Assembly: GCF_007992495.1 (NCBI RefSeq)
Contig: NZ_BKAJ01000077.1
Span: 1 to 64,000, forward strand
Source of the DNA: Reyranella soli
GTDB lineage: Bacteria; Pseudomonadota; Alphaproteobacteria; Reyranellales; Reyranellaceae
Direction of reading: 5' to 3'
Length of the DNA stretch: 64,000 bases
Below are positions 37,486 to 46,005 of this stretch, in pieces. Below the pieces are notes generated by a model. That model saw only the letters and a program-made list of their open reading frames with translations, searched no databases and was not told where the DNA came from. Every line of letters starts with the position of its first letter. The stretch's first letter is position 1. Both the position numbers and the translations under genes were made by a program.

Positions 37486-38565
37486 GTGAGCGCGGACAAG
37501 ATCGTTCTGGCGCTCGATGGCATGGGCGGCGATCATGCCCCCGAGGTCGTCGTGAACGGTGCCGACATCGCGCGCGAGCGCTATCCCGGCACGTCGTTCC
37601 TGTTGTTCGGCGATCCCGCGCGGCTGAAGCCGCTGGTCGACAAGCGCAAAGGCCTGGCCAAGGTGCTCGAGATCGTGCCGGCCGAAGATGCCGTGCTGGC
37701 CGAGGACAAGCCTTCCTTCGCCCTGCGCCGGCGCCGTAAGTCGAGCATGTGGCTGGCCGTCGACGCCGTCGCGCAAGGCCGCGCCGATACCGTCGTATCG
37801 GCCGGCAACACCGGCGCATTGCTGGCGATCTCGATGTTTGCCATGCGTATGGTCGAGGGCGCCCACAGGCCCGCGCTTGCCTCGTTCCTGCCGACAGCGC
37901 GCGGCGAGACGGTGATGCTCGATCTCGGCGCCAACCTCGAATGCGACGCCGAGAACCTCGCCGAGTTCGCCGTCATGGGCAGCGTCTTCGCCCAGGTGCT
38001 GCTCGGCCTCGACAAGCCGAAGGTCGGGCTGCTGAACGTCGGCTCGGAGGAACTCAAGGGCCACGAAGAGCTGCGCCAGGCGGCGGCATGGCTGCGCCGC
38101 AACGGCTCGCCGGTCGATTGCCACGGCTTCATCGAGGGCAACGACATCGGCACCGGCAACATCGATGTCGTCGTCACCGACGGTTTCACGGGAAACGTCG
38201 CCCTGAAGGCGATCGAGGGTACGGCCAAGCTCTATACCCAGTTCGTGCGCGATGCCTTCCGGACCTCGACCTTCGCCAAGATCGGCTACCTGTTCGCATC
38301 GGGCGCCTGGGTCAAGCTGCGCAAGCGCGTCGATCCGCGGCGCTACAATGGCGGCGTGTTCCTGGGTTTGGACGGGGTGTGCGTGAAGAGCCACGGCGGC
38401 ACCGATGCGCTGGGCTTCGCCTACGCCATCGGCGTGGCGGTCGATCTGGTTCGTTACGAGTACAAGAACAAGCTCGTCGAGGGCCTGGGCAAGCTGCACC
38501 AGGTGATTTCGACCGCCGAGGCGCCGACAACGCCGGCGCTGCAGGCAAGCGGAGGGGGCGAGTGA
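37486..38565 (+). CDS. plsX: Phosphate acyltransferase PlsX
   Basis: 359 aa from the GTG at 37486. ALDGMGGDHAPEVVV at the N-terminus, SSMW-AVDAVAQGRADTVVSAGNTGALLA, PTARGETVMLDLGANLECDAEN and DVVVTDGFTGNVALKAIEG are PlsX signatures. The enzyme makes acyl-phosphate from acyl-ACP, the donor for PlsY in phospholipid synthesis. The stop overlaps the fabH GTG. Confidence 0.96.
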   Translation: MSADKIVLALDGMGGDHAPEVVVNGADIARERYPGTSFLLFGDPARLKPLVDKRKGLAKVLEIVPAEDAVLAEDKPSFALRRRRKSSMWLAVDAVAQGRADTVVSAGNTGALLAISMFAMRMVEGAHRPALASFLPTARGETVMLDLGANLECDAENLAEFAVMGSVFAQVLLGLDKPKVGLLNVGSEELKGHEELRQAAAWLRRNGSPVDCHGFIEGNDIGTGNIDVVVTDGFTGNVALKAIEGTAKLYTQFVRDAFRTSTFAKIGYLFASGAWVKLRKRVDPRRYNGGVFLGLDGVCVKSHGGTDALGFAYAIGVAVDLVRYEYKNKLVEGLGKLHQVISTAEAPTTPALQASGGGE

Positions 38566-39533
38566 TACGGTCCGTCGTTCAGGGTTGCGGCGCCTACCTG
38601 CCGGAAAGAGTCGTCACCAACGACGAACTGGCCAAGAAAGTCGATACGTCCGACGAGTGGATCCAGCAGCGTACCGGCATCAAGCAGCGCCATATCGCGG
38701 CTGATGGCGAGTTCACATCGCATCTTGCCATCAAGGCCTCCCAGCGCGCTCTCGATCATGCTGGCGTCAAGGCGTCGGATCTCGACCTGATCGTGCTGGC
38801 GACGGCCACACCCGACGAGACCTTTCCTGCAACCGCGACCCGCGTGCAGGCCGCTCTCGGCATGACCAAGGGCGCGGCCTTCGACGTCCAGGCAGTGTGC
38901 GCGGGCTTCGTGTACGGCGTGTCGGTGGCCGATAGCCTGATCAAGAACGGGATGGCCTCGAACGCGCTGGTGATCGGCGCGGAGACATTCTCGCGCATCC
39001 TCGACTGGAACGATCGCGGCACCTGCGTGCTGTTCGGCGACGGCGCCGGCGCCATCGTGTTGAAGGCGGAGCAGGGCAAGGGCAACTCGGCCGACCGCGG
39101 CATCCTCGCCAATGCGCTGCACTCCGATGGCCGCCAACACGACATCCTCTATGTCGATGGCGGGCCGTCCTCGACGAAGTCGACCGGCTTCCTGCGCATG
39201 GAGGGCAAGGAAGTCTTCAAGCACGCAGTGATCAACATGGCGGCGGTAGTGGGCGAGGTCCTCGAGAAGGCGGGTCTCAAGTCCAAGGACATCGACTGGC
39301 TGGTGCCGCACCAGGCCAACAAGCGCATCATCGACGGCACCGGCCGCAAGCTCGGCCTGCCGCCCGAGCGGGTCGTGGTGACTGTGGATAAACATGCCAA
39401 CACGTCGGCGGCCTCCATTCCCCTGGCGCTCGATACGGCTGTGAAGGACGGCCGCATCAAGCAGGGGGATTTGCTGCTGCTCGAAGGCATTGGCGGCGGC
39501 CTGGCCTGGGGAGCCTCGCTGGTCCGCTGGTAA
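38562..39533 (+). CDS. fabH: 3-oxoacyl-ACP synthase III
   Basis: 323 aa from the GTG at 38562, in a GTGA overlap with plsX. The catalytic triad is visible: Cys in FDVQAVCAGFVYG, His in WLVPHQANKRI and Asn in KHANTSAASIPLAL. SVVQGCGAYLPERVVTNDEL is the family start, and the C-terminal LEGIGGGLAWGASLVRW is complete. It starts fatty-acid chains by condensing acetyl-CoA with malonyl-ACP. Confidence 0.97.
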   Translation: MIRSVVQGCGAYLPERVVTNDELAKKVDTSDEWIQQRTGIKQRHIAADGEFTSHLAIKASQRALDHAGVKASDLDLIVLATATPDETFPATATRVQAALGMTKGAAFDVQAVCAGFVYGVSVADSLIKNGMASNALVIGAETFSRILDWNDRGTCVLFGDGAGAIVLKAEQGKGNSADRGILANALHSDGRQHDILYVDGGPSSTKSTGFLRMEGKEVFKHAVINMAAVVGEVLEKAGLKSKDIDWLVPHQANKRIIDGTGRKLGLPPERVVVTVDKHANTSAASIPLALDTAVKDGRIKQGDLLLLEGIGGGLAWGASLVRW

Positions 39534-39679
39534 CAGCCAACGATTGAAACAATATCGGCGGCTACTCGTCCGCAACGGAACGGGAACAGACGCCGATTCA
39601 AGGCCAGCCTCTATCCTACTGATATTGACCGCTTTCCATCCTTAGAGTATGGATTAAGTGGGGGAAGGAAGGGTACCGG

Positions 39680-39991
39680 ATGGAAGGCCGGACTATCACG
39701 CGTGCCGATCTGAGCGAGTCGGTGTTCCAGGAAGTGGGACTCTCTCGCAATGAATCGAGCGATCTTGTCGAGACGATACTCGCCGAGGTCGTTGAGGCAT
39801 TGGCGCGTGGCGAATCGGTGAAGATCTCGTCTTTCGGGAGCTTCACGGTCCGCGACAAGGGCCAGCGCGTGGGCCGCAATCCGAAGACGGGGCAGGAAGT
39901 TCCAATCCTGCCGCGACGGGTACTCGTCTTTCGAGCGTCGAACGTCCTGAAATCACTCATCAATGGGGCGCCAGACGAGTCCAAGGGGTAG
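39680..39991 (+). CDS. ihfA: Integration host factor subunit alpha
   Basis: 103 aa. ITRADLSESVFQEVGLSRNE, VKISSFGSFTVRDKGQRVGRNPKTG and the C-terminal VLVFRASNVLKSLING are the HU/IHF fold, and RNPKTGQEVPI is the DNA-bending arm with its Pro. It forms the IHF heterodimer with IhfB (not in the window). The order fabH-ihfA-merR is conserved in alphaproteobacteria. Confidence 0.95.
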   Translation: MEGRTITRADLSESVFQEVGLSRNESSDLVETILAEVVEALARGESVKISSFGSFTVRDKGQRVGRNPKTGQEVPILPRRVLVFRASNVLKSLINGAPDESKG

Positions 39992-40015
39992 TTGGGGCAA
40001 TGTGGGGGTCTAGAC

Positions 40016-40546
40016 ATGGCCGTATCGCTACAGACCGCAGACAGAAGGGTTGAAAAGTCTGCACAGGCGTTTCGCACCATCAGCGAAGTCGCAACCGAAC
40101 TCGATGTGCCGCAGCACGTGCTGCGGTTCTGGGAAAGCAAGTTCAGCCAGGTCCGTCCGCTCAAGCGCGGCGGCGGGCGGCGCTATTACCGGCCGGAGGA
40201 CGTCGACCTCCTGCGCCGCATTCGTACGCTCCTCTATGAGGACGGCTATACCATCAAGGGCGTGCAGCGCCTGCTGAAGGAAGGCCGTGGGCGCCTGCCG
40301 GCGCAACGCCTCGACATCGCTGCCGAGAGCGCGCTGGAGAGCCTGCGCATCGTGTCGGCCCGCGCCGAGGCGATGGCGGCCGGATCGACCCGCCAGCCGC
40401 TGCCCAGGACCGGCCCGCAGCCCTCGACCACGACGCCGCGTGCGGCTGTGCTCGACCTGCACAAACGCCGTGAGATCGAATCGGTGCTCGAGGACCTCGA
40501 ACAGGCCCTCACGCAGCTTCGCACCACCTTGAAGGCCAGCAACTAG
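40016..40546 (+). CDS. MerR-family transcriptional regulator
   Basis: 176 aa from the ATG at 40016 (an upstream start at 39992 is possible). The HTH is FRTISEVATELDVPQHVLRFWESKF, followed by the wing RRYYRPEDVDLLRRIRTLLYEDGYTIKGVQRLLKE. Its C-terminus is long and Pro/Arg-rich and then helical (KRREIESVLEDLEQALTQLR). This is the MerR-type protein found downstream of ihfA in many alphaproteobacteria. Its regulon is not known to me. Confidence 0.88.
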   Translation: MAVSLQTADRRVEKSAQAFRTISEVATELDVPQHVLRFWESKFSQVRPLKRGGGRRYYRPEDVDLLRRIRTLLYEDGYTIKGVQRLLKEGRGRLPAQRLDIAAESALESLRIVSARAEAMAAGSTRQPLPRTGPQPSTTTPRAAVLDLHKRREIESVLEDLEQALTQLRTTLKASN

Positions 40547-40744
40547 TCACTGTCAGGATTGCCGCCGGGGGGCGACAGTCAAGACTTTGGCGATCGGCCT
40601 TCAAGTAACTACCAGATCGGGTGGTCGTGCCAAGAAACCAAGAAACGACGACAACCACCTGATTTATCTTTGTTTTTCACCGAACACGCGTAATCTGTTC
40701 GGCGAGGGGCCTATCAACCGGCATCGTCAAAGGGGGACGCCGCC
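40547..40744 (+). other. Intergenic region with imperfect inverted repeat
   Basis: ATCGGGTGGTCGT (40616-40628) faces ACGACAACCACCTGAT (about 40646-40662) as imperfect arms. An AT-richer tract (GATTTATCTTTGTTTTTCACCG) follows, which may belong to the promoter of the small gene at 40745 or to weak termination of the merR transcript. No tRNA can be folded here. Confidence 0.4.
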
Positions 40745-41047
40745 GTGTTTGCTGATCGCATAATCGCGCGTAGCGACGCGCAGTCGTTTGACGTCTTTGC
40801 GTTGAATGACAACGAGTTGGAAGTCGATCTTCCGACACTTCCGGAGTTGCTCTACCTGCGCCGGGGTCTCGCCCAGCCAGGCGGCAAGCTGCCGCTGTTC
40901 GACCTCGACGGCCAAGCCGTCGCGGCGGCCATCGTGCGCCGCTGCCTCGGTCGCGGCTGGGCCGAGCCGTGGTTCAGCAATCCGCTGAAGCCCGACTGGC
41001 TGGTCTGCAAGCTCACCGAGACCGGCCGCCGGCTCGCGACGCCCTGA
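40745..41047 (+). CDS. Hypothetical protein
   Basis: 100 aa from the GTG at 40745. It begins MFADRIIARSDAQSFDVFAL and holds ELLYLRRGLAQPGGKLPLFDLDGQAV, an Ala/Arg-rich helix and WFSNPLKPDWLVCKLTETGRRLA. There is no signal peptide or membrane helix. It immediately precedes the broken phosphatase gene. The family is not recognised, but the composition and codon use are those of a real gene. Confidence 0.6.
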   Translation: MFADRIIARSDAQSFDVFALNDNELEVDLPTLPELLYLRRGLAQPGGKLPLFDLDGQAVAAAIVRRCLGRGWAEPWFSNPLKPDWLVCKLTETGRRLATP

Positions 41048-41621
41048 TCTATCTGGCGAGACGGTCTGGAACCAGGCCGGCCGCCAGCAGGGCCAGCTCG
41101 ATTCACCTCTGACATCCAAGGGCGTCGCCCAGGCGCGCGGCCGGCTGCTTCCTGCGACAGCTGCTGCCCGAAGGGTTGGACGTCGTTCTCGAGACCAGCC
41201 CGCTCGGCCGGGCGCGGACGACGGCCGAGATCATCGCTTCCGAGCTCGCCTTGCCTGTGGCGGACATCGCGAGTCGCCGCTGCTGATGGAGCATCGCCTG
41301 GGCGCCTGGCAGGGCCTGACCTACGCCGAGATCGATGATCGCTTTCCCGGCGCCCGCCAGGCCCGCGAAGCGGACAAATGGCGCCATGTGATCGACGGCG
41401 GGGAGAGCTATGCGCTTGCCAGCGAGCGTGCCAGGCGCTGGCTTGCGGGCTGCACGGCGCCGTTGATCGTGGCCGTCACGCACGAAATGATGAGCCGCTC
41501 CCTCCAGGGCGCCTACGGGGCGTTGTCGCCGGAAGAAACCCTGGCCCGGTCGCACCCCCAGGACCGTCTGTTCCGGCTGCACGACGGGACGGTCACCGAG
41601 ATGGTCATTGCCGGACGATGA
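41044..41621 (+). pseudogene. Histidine phosphatase (phosphoglycerate-mutase-like), broken
   Basis: The pieces of one gene lie in alternating frames. LIYL (41044 onward) is followed after a loss of about 10 bases by GETVWNQAGRQQGQLDSPLT in a second frame. QLLPEGLDVVLETSPLGRARTTAEII comes back in the first frame, and ESPLLMEHRLGAWQGLTYAEID, running to 41621, returns to the second. The lost bases include the catalytic Arg-His of the RHG motif. The 111-codon frame from 41286 is the 3' remnant (TAPLIVAVTHEMMSRSL holds the second His). A functional phosphatase is not possible. The 3' end overlaps the convergent ABC ATPase gene by 17 bases. Confidence 0.82.
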
Positions 41622-42654
41622 TCACGCCGCGCGGTGCGAGCGAGACGGCAACCGCTGCGCCCGCTGCCAGCGGCCGCTCGACCCTGGGGCAGGTCGCGAA
41701 CAGGGTCCCGGCTGCGGTGTTGATGGAATACTCCATGTGCGTGCCGAGATAGCTTGCCTTGGCGATTTTACCCGGCAGCGTACCGGCCGGGCCGGGTGCG
41801 GGCTCGACCGTGATCGCCTCCGGGCGGACCGCCACCGTGGCTTCGCCGTCGGCGGTAGCGGTGTCGGCGATCTCGATCTCGGCCTCGCCCAGCCTCACGC
41901 TGACCTTGTCGGGAGCCAGCCGGCGTATGCTGCCGCGCGCGGGGTTCGATTCGCCCATGAAGCGGGCGAGGAAAGGCGTGGCCGGCCGTTCGTAGAGATC
42001 GCGCGGGCCGCCCTGCTGCTCGATGCGGCCGGCATTCATGACGATAATGCGGTCCGACACCGCCATCGCCTCCTGCTGGTCGTGCGTGACATAGACCACG
42101 GTGAGGCCGAGCCGCTGCTGCAGTTCGCGGATCTCCTCGCGCATCTGGCGACGCAGGCGGGCGTCGAGGTTGCTGAGCGGCTCGTCGAACAGCAGCACCG
42201 ACGGCTTCAGCACCAGGGCGCGCGCCACGGCGACGCGCTGTTGCTGGCCGCCCGACAGCTCGGACGGCTGGCGCTCCTCGAAACCCGCCAGGCCGACCTG
42301 CTTCAGCCCCTCGCGCGCCCGGTCCGCGGCCTCAGCCTTTCTCTGGCCCGAGCGACGCAGGCCGTAGCATACGTTCTCCAGCACGCTCATGTGCGGGAAC
42401 AGGGCGTAGGACTGGAACACCATGCTGACGTCGCGCTGCGTCGCGCTGAGATTGGTGACATCGCGGCCGGCGATCAGGATGCGGCCTTCGCTCGGCAGTA
42501 CCAGGCCCGCGATCATGCGCAAGGTCGTGGTCTTGCCGCAGCCCGAGGGGCCGAGCAGGGTGACCAGCGTGCCCGCCTCGACGATGAAGCTCACGCCCGC
42601 GACCGCGGTCGCCGTGCCGTAGCGTTTCACGACATCTCGGAACTCAACGCTCAT
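41605..42654 (-). CDS. ABC transporter ATP-binding protein, Fe3+/phosphonate type
   Basis: 349 aa. Walker A is GPSGCGKTT, the Q-loop is MVFQSYALFPHMSV, the signature is LSGGQQQRVAVARAL, Walker B is VLLFDEPLSNLD and the H-loop is YVTHDQQEAM. A C-terminal TOBE domain (from about residue 255) is typical of the FbpC/PotA/UgpC class. It energises the fused permease encoded just upstream (ATGA overlap). The imported substrate could be ferric iron, a polyamine-like compound or an aminophosphonate; the sequence does not decide. Confidence 0.92.
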   Translation of the reverse strand: MSVEFRDVVKRYGTATAVAGVSFIVEAGTLVTLLGPSGCGKTTTLRMIAGLVLPSEGRILIAGRDVTNLSATQRDVSMVFQSYALFPHMSVLENVCYGLRRSGQRKAEAADRAREGLKQVGLAGFEERQPSELSGGQQQRVAVARALVLKPSVLLFDEPLSNLDARLRRQMREEIRELQQRLGLTVVYVTHDQQEAMAVSDRIIVMNAGRIEQQGGPRDLYERPATPFLARFMGESNPARGSIRRLAPDKVSVRLGEAEIEIADTATADGEATVAVRPEAITVEPAPGPAGTLPGKIAKASYLGTHMEYSINTAAGTLFATCPRVERPLAAGAAVAVSLAPRGVIIVRQ

Positions 42655-44840
42655 GCGCGGCCTCCCTGGATCTGCGGCGCGCGCCGGCCCAACCGACGTT
42701 CGCCGACCAGGAACTGGATCACCAGGATCACCGCCAGCATCAGCACGATCAGGGCACAGCTGTAGGCGATGGCCAGGCCATAGTCGCCGTTGATGACGCG
42801 CAGGATGATGTAGGTCGTGGCGAGCTCGTACTCGGCGGTGACCAGGAAGACGACGGCGCTCACTGTCGTGACCGCGCGCACGAAGCCGTAGACCAGGGCG
42901 CCGACGATGGCGGGCCGCAGCAGCGGCAGGACGACATAGACCAGGGTCTGCGGGGCACGGCCCCGCAGCGTGAGCGAGGCCTCGTCCAGGCTGCGGTCGA
43001 TCTGGCTCATCGCCGCCATGCCCGCGCGCACGCCGACTGGCATGTTCCGGAAGATGAAGCAGAGCACGATGATCATCGCCGTGCCGGTGATCTCGATGGG
43101 CGGCACGTTGAAGGCGAAGACATAGGCCACGCCGATCACCGTGCCCGGCACGGCGAAGCTCAGCATGGTGGCGAATTCGAGCGTGGCGCGGCCGGCGAAG
43201 CGCTGGCGCACCAGCAGCCAAGCCGCCAGCAGGCCGAGCGCCGCGGTGAGGGGAGCGGCGATGGCCGCGAGCTTCACCGTCGTCCAGAACGAGTTCCACG
43301 CTGCGCCCGACCAGATCAGGCCGTCGGCCGTGTGCTCGATGGCGAAGGCTTTGGCGTAGTGGTCGAGGGTCGGCGTGTAGTCGCGGCCCCACACCTTCAC
43401 CAGCCCGCCGACGAAGGCGAAGCCGTACAGCAGCAGCGTGAAGCCGGCCCACGGCAGCGCAATCCACTGCGCGGCGCGACGCGCGCGATCGGGCAGGGGC
43501 GTCGGCAAACCGGAATCGCCCTTGCCGGAGATGGTGGCGTAGGAGCGGGTGCCGACGATACGGCGCTGCAGGAAGAAGGCGCCCAGCGCAAAGGTCAGCA
43601 GCAGCAGTGCCAGGGCGGCGGCGCGCCCATAGTCGAGCTGTGCGCCGACCACGGCGAAATAGATCTCGGTCGACAGCACTCCGTAGTCGCCGCCCAGTAC
43701 GATGGGATTGCCGAAATCGGCGATGCTTTCGATGAAGCCCACCAGGAAGGCGTTGGCGAGGCCCGGCCGCATCAACGGCAGCGACACGGTCGAGAAGGTG
43801 GCCCAGCGGTCGGCGCGCAGCGTCTGCGAGGCTTCCTCGAGGGTCGGGCTCACGCCCTCGACGACGCCGATCAGCACCAGGAAGGCGACCGGCGTGAAGG
43901 CGAAGAGCTGCGCCAGGAACACGCCCTGGAAGCCGTAGATCCAGCGAGTCGACTGGACGCCCATCGACCATTCGAGGAACTGGTTGACCAGGCCGGAGCG
44001 GCCGAACACGAGGATGAGCGCCAGGCCGATCACGAAGGGCGGTGTGATGATCGGCAGTACGGTCAGCACGCGCAGCGTCTTCTTGTAGGCGAAGCAGGTG
44101 CGCGTCGCGATCAGCGCGAAGGCAAGCCCCAGCGCCGTCGTGCCGGCACCGCAGGCCAGCGCCAGGAACAGCGTGTTCCACGCCACGCCGCAGCGGCCGC
44201 CGCCGGTGAGGCAGCGCAGGCTCCAGATCTTTTCGGCGGCCAGCCGATCGATCAGCAGCGCCGGCATGAAGGCGCCATCGCCGTCCTGGAAGGCCTGCAG
44301 CAGGATGCGCAGGATCGGCCAAGCGGTGAACAGCACGATCGAGGCGGCGACCGTCGTGACGGCACCGGCGACGAAGGCATCGCCGCCAAAGCCGCCGCGC
44401 AGCGCCAGCGCGATCGACAGCAGCGACAGCAAGGCGATCAGCACCAGCGCTCCGCCGGCGCCGATGCCGACCTGGCGTGCGTCCAGCTCGCCGAGCAGGG
44501 CGTTGAGCCATTCCGTGGTCCAGCCGCGCAAGCCGATGCCGAGCGCCTGGGCGACGAACAGCAACAGGCCAAGGCCGCTCGCCAGCAGGAGCAGGGTGCC
44601 CTGCCGCTCGCGCTCGAGCGGCAGCAGCGCGACGGCGAGGCAGGCCGCGAGCGACGCCAGCACGGGCGCCAGCCACCATTTGCCGTGTGCGATGGACTGC
44701 GCGAGGCCCGAGGCGTAATCCTCCGACGACCACAGGCCGCTCAGCCAGGCGCCGGAGTCGAGACCTTCCTGCAACGCGTACCAGGGTAGGGCCACCGCCG
44801 CGAGCAGACCGGCGACCGACCACGCAAGAGGCGCCCTCAT
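42651..44840 (-). CDS. ABC transporter permease, two permease units fused (FbpB-like)
   Basis: 729 aa with about 15 helices in two halves, each with an EAA-type loop: GVEGVSPTLEEASQTLRADRWATF (first half) and EASLTLRGRAPQTLVYVVLPLLRPA (second half). This fused form is normal for FbpB/AfuB-type iron permeases. The extra N-terminal 200 residues (four helices) are typical of this subgroup. The start ATG at 44840 lies inside the left arm of the palindrome at 44836-44907, so initiation may be sensitive to RNA folding; a later start is possible. Confidence 0.9.
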   Translation of the reverse strand: MRAPLAWSVAGLLAAVALPWYALQEGLDSGAWLSGLWSSEDYASGLAQSIAHGKWWLAPVLASLAACLAVALLPLERERQGTLLLLASGLGLLLFVAQALGIGLRGWTTEWLNALLGELDARQVGIGAGGALVLIALLSLLSIALALRGGFGGDAFVAGAVTTVAASIVLFTAWPILRILLQAFQDGDGAFMPALLIDRLAAEKIWSLRCLTGGGRCGVAWNTLFLALACGAGTTALGLAFALIATRTCFAYKKTLRVLTVLPIITPPFVIGLALILVFGRSGLVNQFLEWSMGVQSTRWIYGFQGVFLAQLFAFTPVAFLVLIGVVEGVSPTLEEASQTLRADRWATFSTVSLPLMRPGLANAFLVGFIESIADFGNPIVLGGDYGVLSTEIYFAVVGAQLDYGRAAALALLLLTFALGAFFLQRRIVGTRSYATISGKGDSGLPTPLPDRARRAAQWIALPWAGFTLLLYGFAFVGGLVKVWGRDYTPTLDHYAKAFAIEHTADGLIWSGAAWNSFWTTVKLAAIAAPLTAALGLLAAWLLVRQRFAGRATLEFATMLSFAVPGTVIGVAYVFAFNVPPIEITGTAMIIVLCFIFRNMPVGVRAGMAAMSQIDRSLDEASLTLRGRAPQTLVYVVLPLLRPAIVGALVYGFVRAVTTVSAVVFLVTAEYELATTYIILRVINGDYGLAIAYSCALIVLMLAVILVIQFLVGERRLGRRAPQIQGGRA

Positions 44841-44907
44841 TGGACCGCGGGCCTCCAGGCCCGCTCATGAATCATGATGCGGGCCTGGAGGCCCGCGGTC
44901 CAATGAG
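44836..44907 (-). repeat. Palindrome with 29-bp perfect arms at the permease start
   Basis: The arms 44836-44864 and 44879-44907 are exact reverse complements (CTCATTGGACCGCGGGCCTC...). The centre is TCATGAATCATGAT. It lies between the binding-protein stop (44916) and the permease and includes the permease ATG. The core GCGGGCCTCCAGGCCCGC is one variant of that of the 35333 element. Confidence 0.88.
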
Positions 44908-44915
44908 CGTGCATC

Positions 44916-45950
44916 CTACGGCTTCGGCAGCGCCCCCACCTCGCTGTCCCATCGCGCGATCAGGCGCTTGCGTTCGGCCGACTTGCCGTACTTGGCCTGG
45001 TCGTAGTCGATCAGCTTCATGTCGGCGAACTTGGGCGCCTCGGGCGGCAGCGGCGTCGCCTGGTTCGACGGCACCTGGAACTGCTTGGCCTGCGCCTCGA
45101 GCTTCTGCGCCTCGGGAGTCAGCGCCCAGTCGTAGAACTTCTTGGCGTTCGCCATGTTGCGCGCGCCCTTGATGATGCTCGTCGAGCCGATCTCGTAGCC
45201 CGTGCCTTCGCAGGGCGTCGCCGTCTTCACCGGGAAGCCGGCCAGCGCTTCGGTGACGCCGTCATGCACGAAGCTGATCGACACCATGGTCTCGCCGCGC
45301 GCCACCGCCTTCATCGGCGCCGTGCCCGAGCGGGTGTAGGCGTTGATGTTGGCGTGCATCTTCTTCAGGTAGTCGAACGCCTTGTCCTCGCCCATCAGCT
45401 GCACCAGCGTGGCGATCGCCACATAGGCCGTGCCCGACGAGTTGGGATTGGCCATCTGGATCTCGCCCTTGAACTCGGGCTTCAAGAGGTCGGCCCAGCA
45501 GGCCGGCGCCTTCACGTTCTTCTTGGCCAGCAGTTCGGTGTTGAAGCCGAAGCCCAGCGCGCCGGCATAGATGCCGACGGTCTTGCCGCCCGAATCGGTG
45601 TTTTGCTTGACCGCCCATGGATGCAGCTCGCTCATCTTGGGCGACTTGTAGACCTCGGTCAGGTTTTCCTCGGCCGCTTGCAGATGCGGATCGCCGGTGC
45701 CGCCAAACCAGACGTCGCCCTTCGGGTTCTGCGCCTCGGCCTTGAGCTGGGCGATGGTCTCGCCGGAGCCTTTCTGCGTCATCGACACTTTTACGCCGGT
45801 GGCCTTCTGGAACTCGTTGGCGATCAGGGTGCACCACTCGACCTGGACTGAGCAGTAGACGTTCAGCACGCCCTGCGCCGAGGCCGGCGTCGCGAATGCC
45901 GTGGCACCCAGAGCCAAAAGGAATGCGATGCCTGCTGTCGCCGTCTTCAT
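44916..45950 (-). CDS. ABC transporter substrate-binding protein, Fe3+-type
   Basis: 344 aa. The signal peptide is KTATAGIAFLLALGATAFATPASAQ (within residues 2-26). GVLNVYCSVQVEWCTLIANEFQ is the start of the FbpA/AfuA-like type II binding fold, followed by DVWFGGTGDPHLQAA, YAGALGFGFNTELLAKK and NPNSSGTAYVAIATLVQLMG. The paired tyrosines that bind iron in FbpA are not obvious, so the ligand may be something else. It is first in a binding protein-permease-ATPase operon. Confidence 0.9.
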   Translation of the reverse strand: MKTATAGIAFLLALGATAFATPASAQGVLNVYCSVQVEWCTLIANEFQKATGVKVSMTQKGSGETIAQLKAEAQNPKGDVWFGGTGDPHLQAAEENLTEVYKSPKMSELHPWAVKQNTDSGGKTVGIYAGALGFGFNTELLAKKNVKAPACWADLLKPEFKGEIQMANPNSSGTAYVAIATLVQLMGEDKAFDYLKKMHANINAYTRSGTAPMKAVARGETMVSISFVHDGVTEALAGFPVKTATPCEGTGYEIGSTSIIKGARNMANAKKFYDWALTPEAQKLEAQAKQFQVPSNQATPLPPEAPKFADMKLIDYDQAKYGKSAERKRLIARWDSEVGALPKP

Positions 45951-46005
45951 GCGTCCGCCACTGTTACGCTTTTGTGACAGGATGGCATGCAGCGCTCCCT
46001 GACGT

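Noticed and set aside
43332..44789. Rightward frame of 485 codons across the ABC permease
   Set aside because: It is Gln/Arg-rich antisense. The permease on the minus strand has clear helices and EAA loops.
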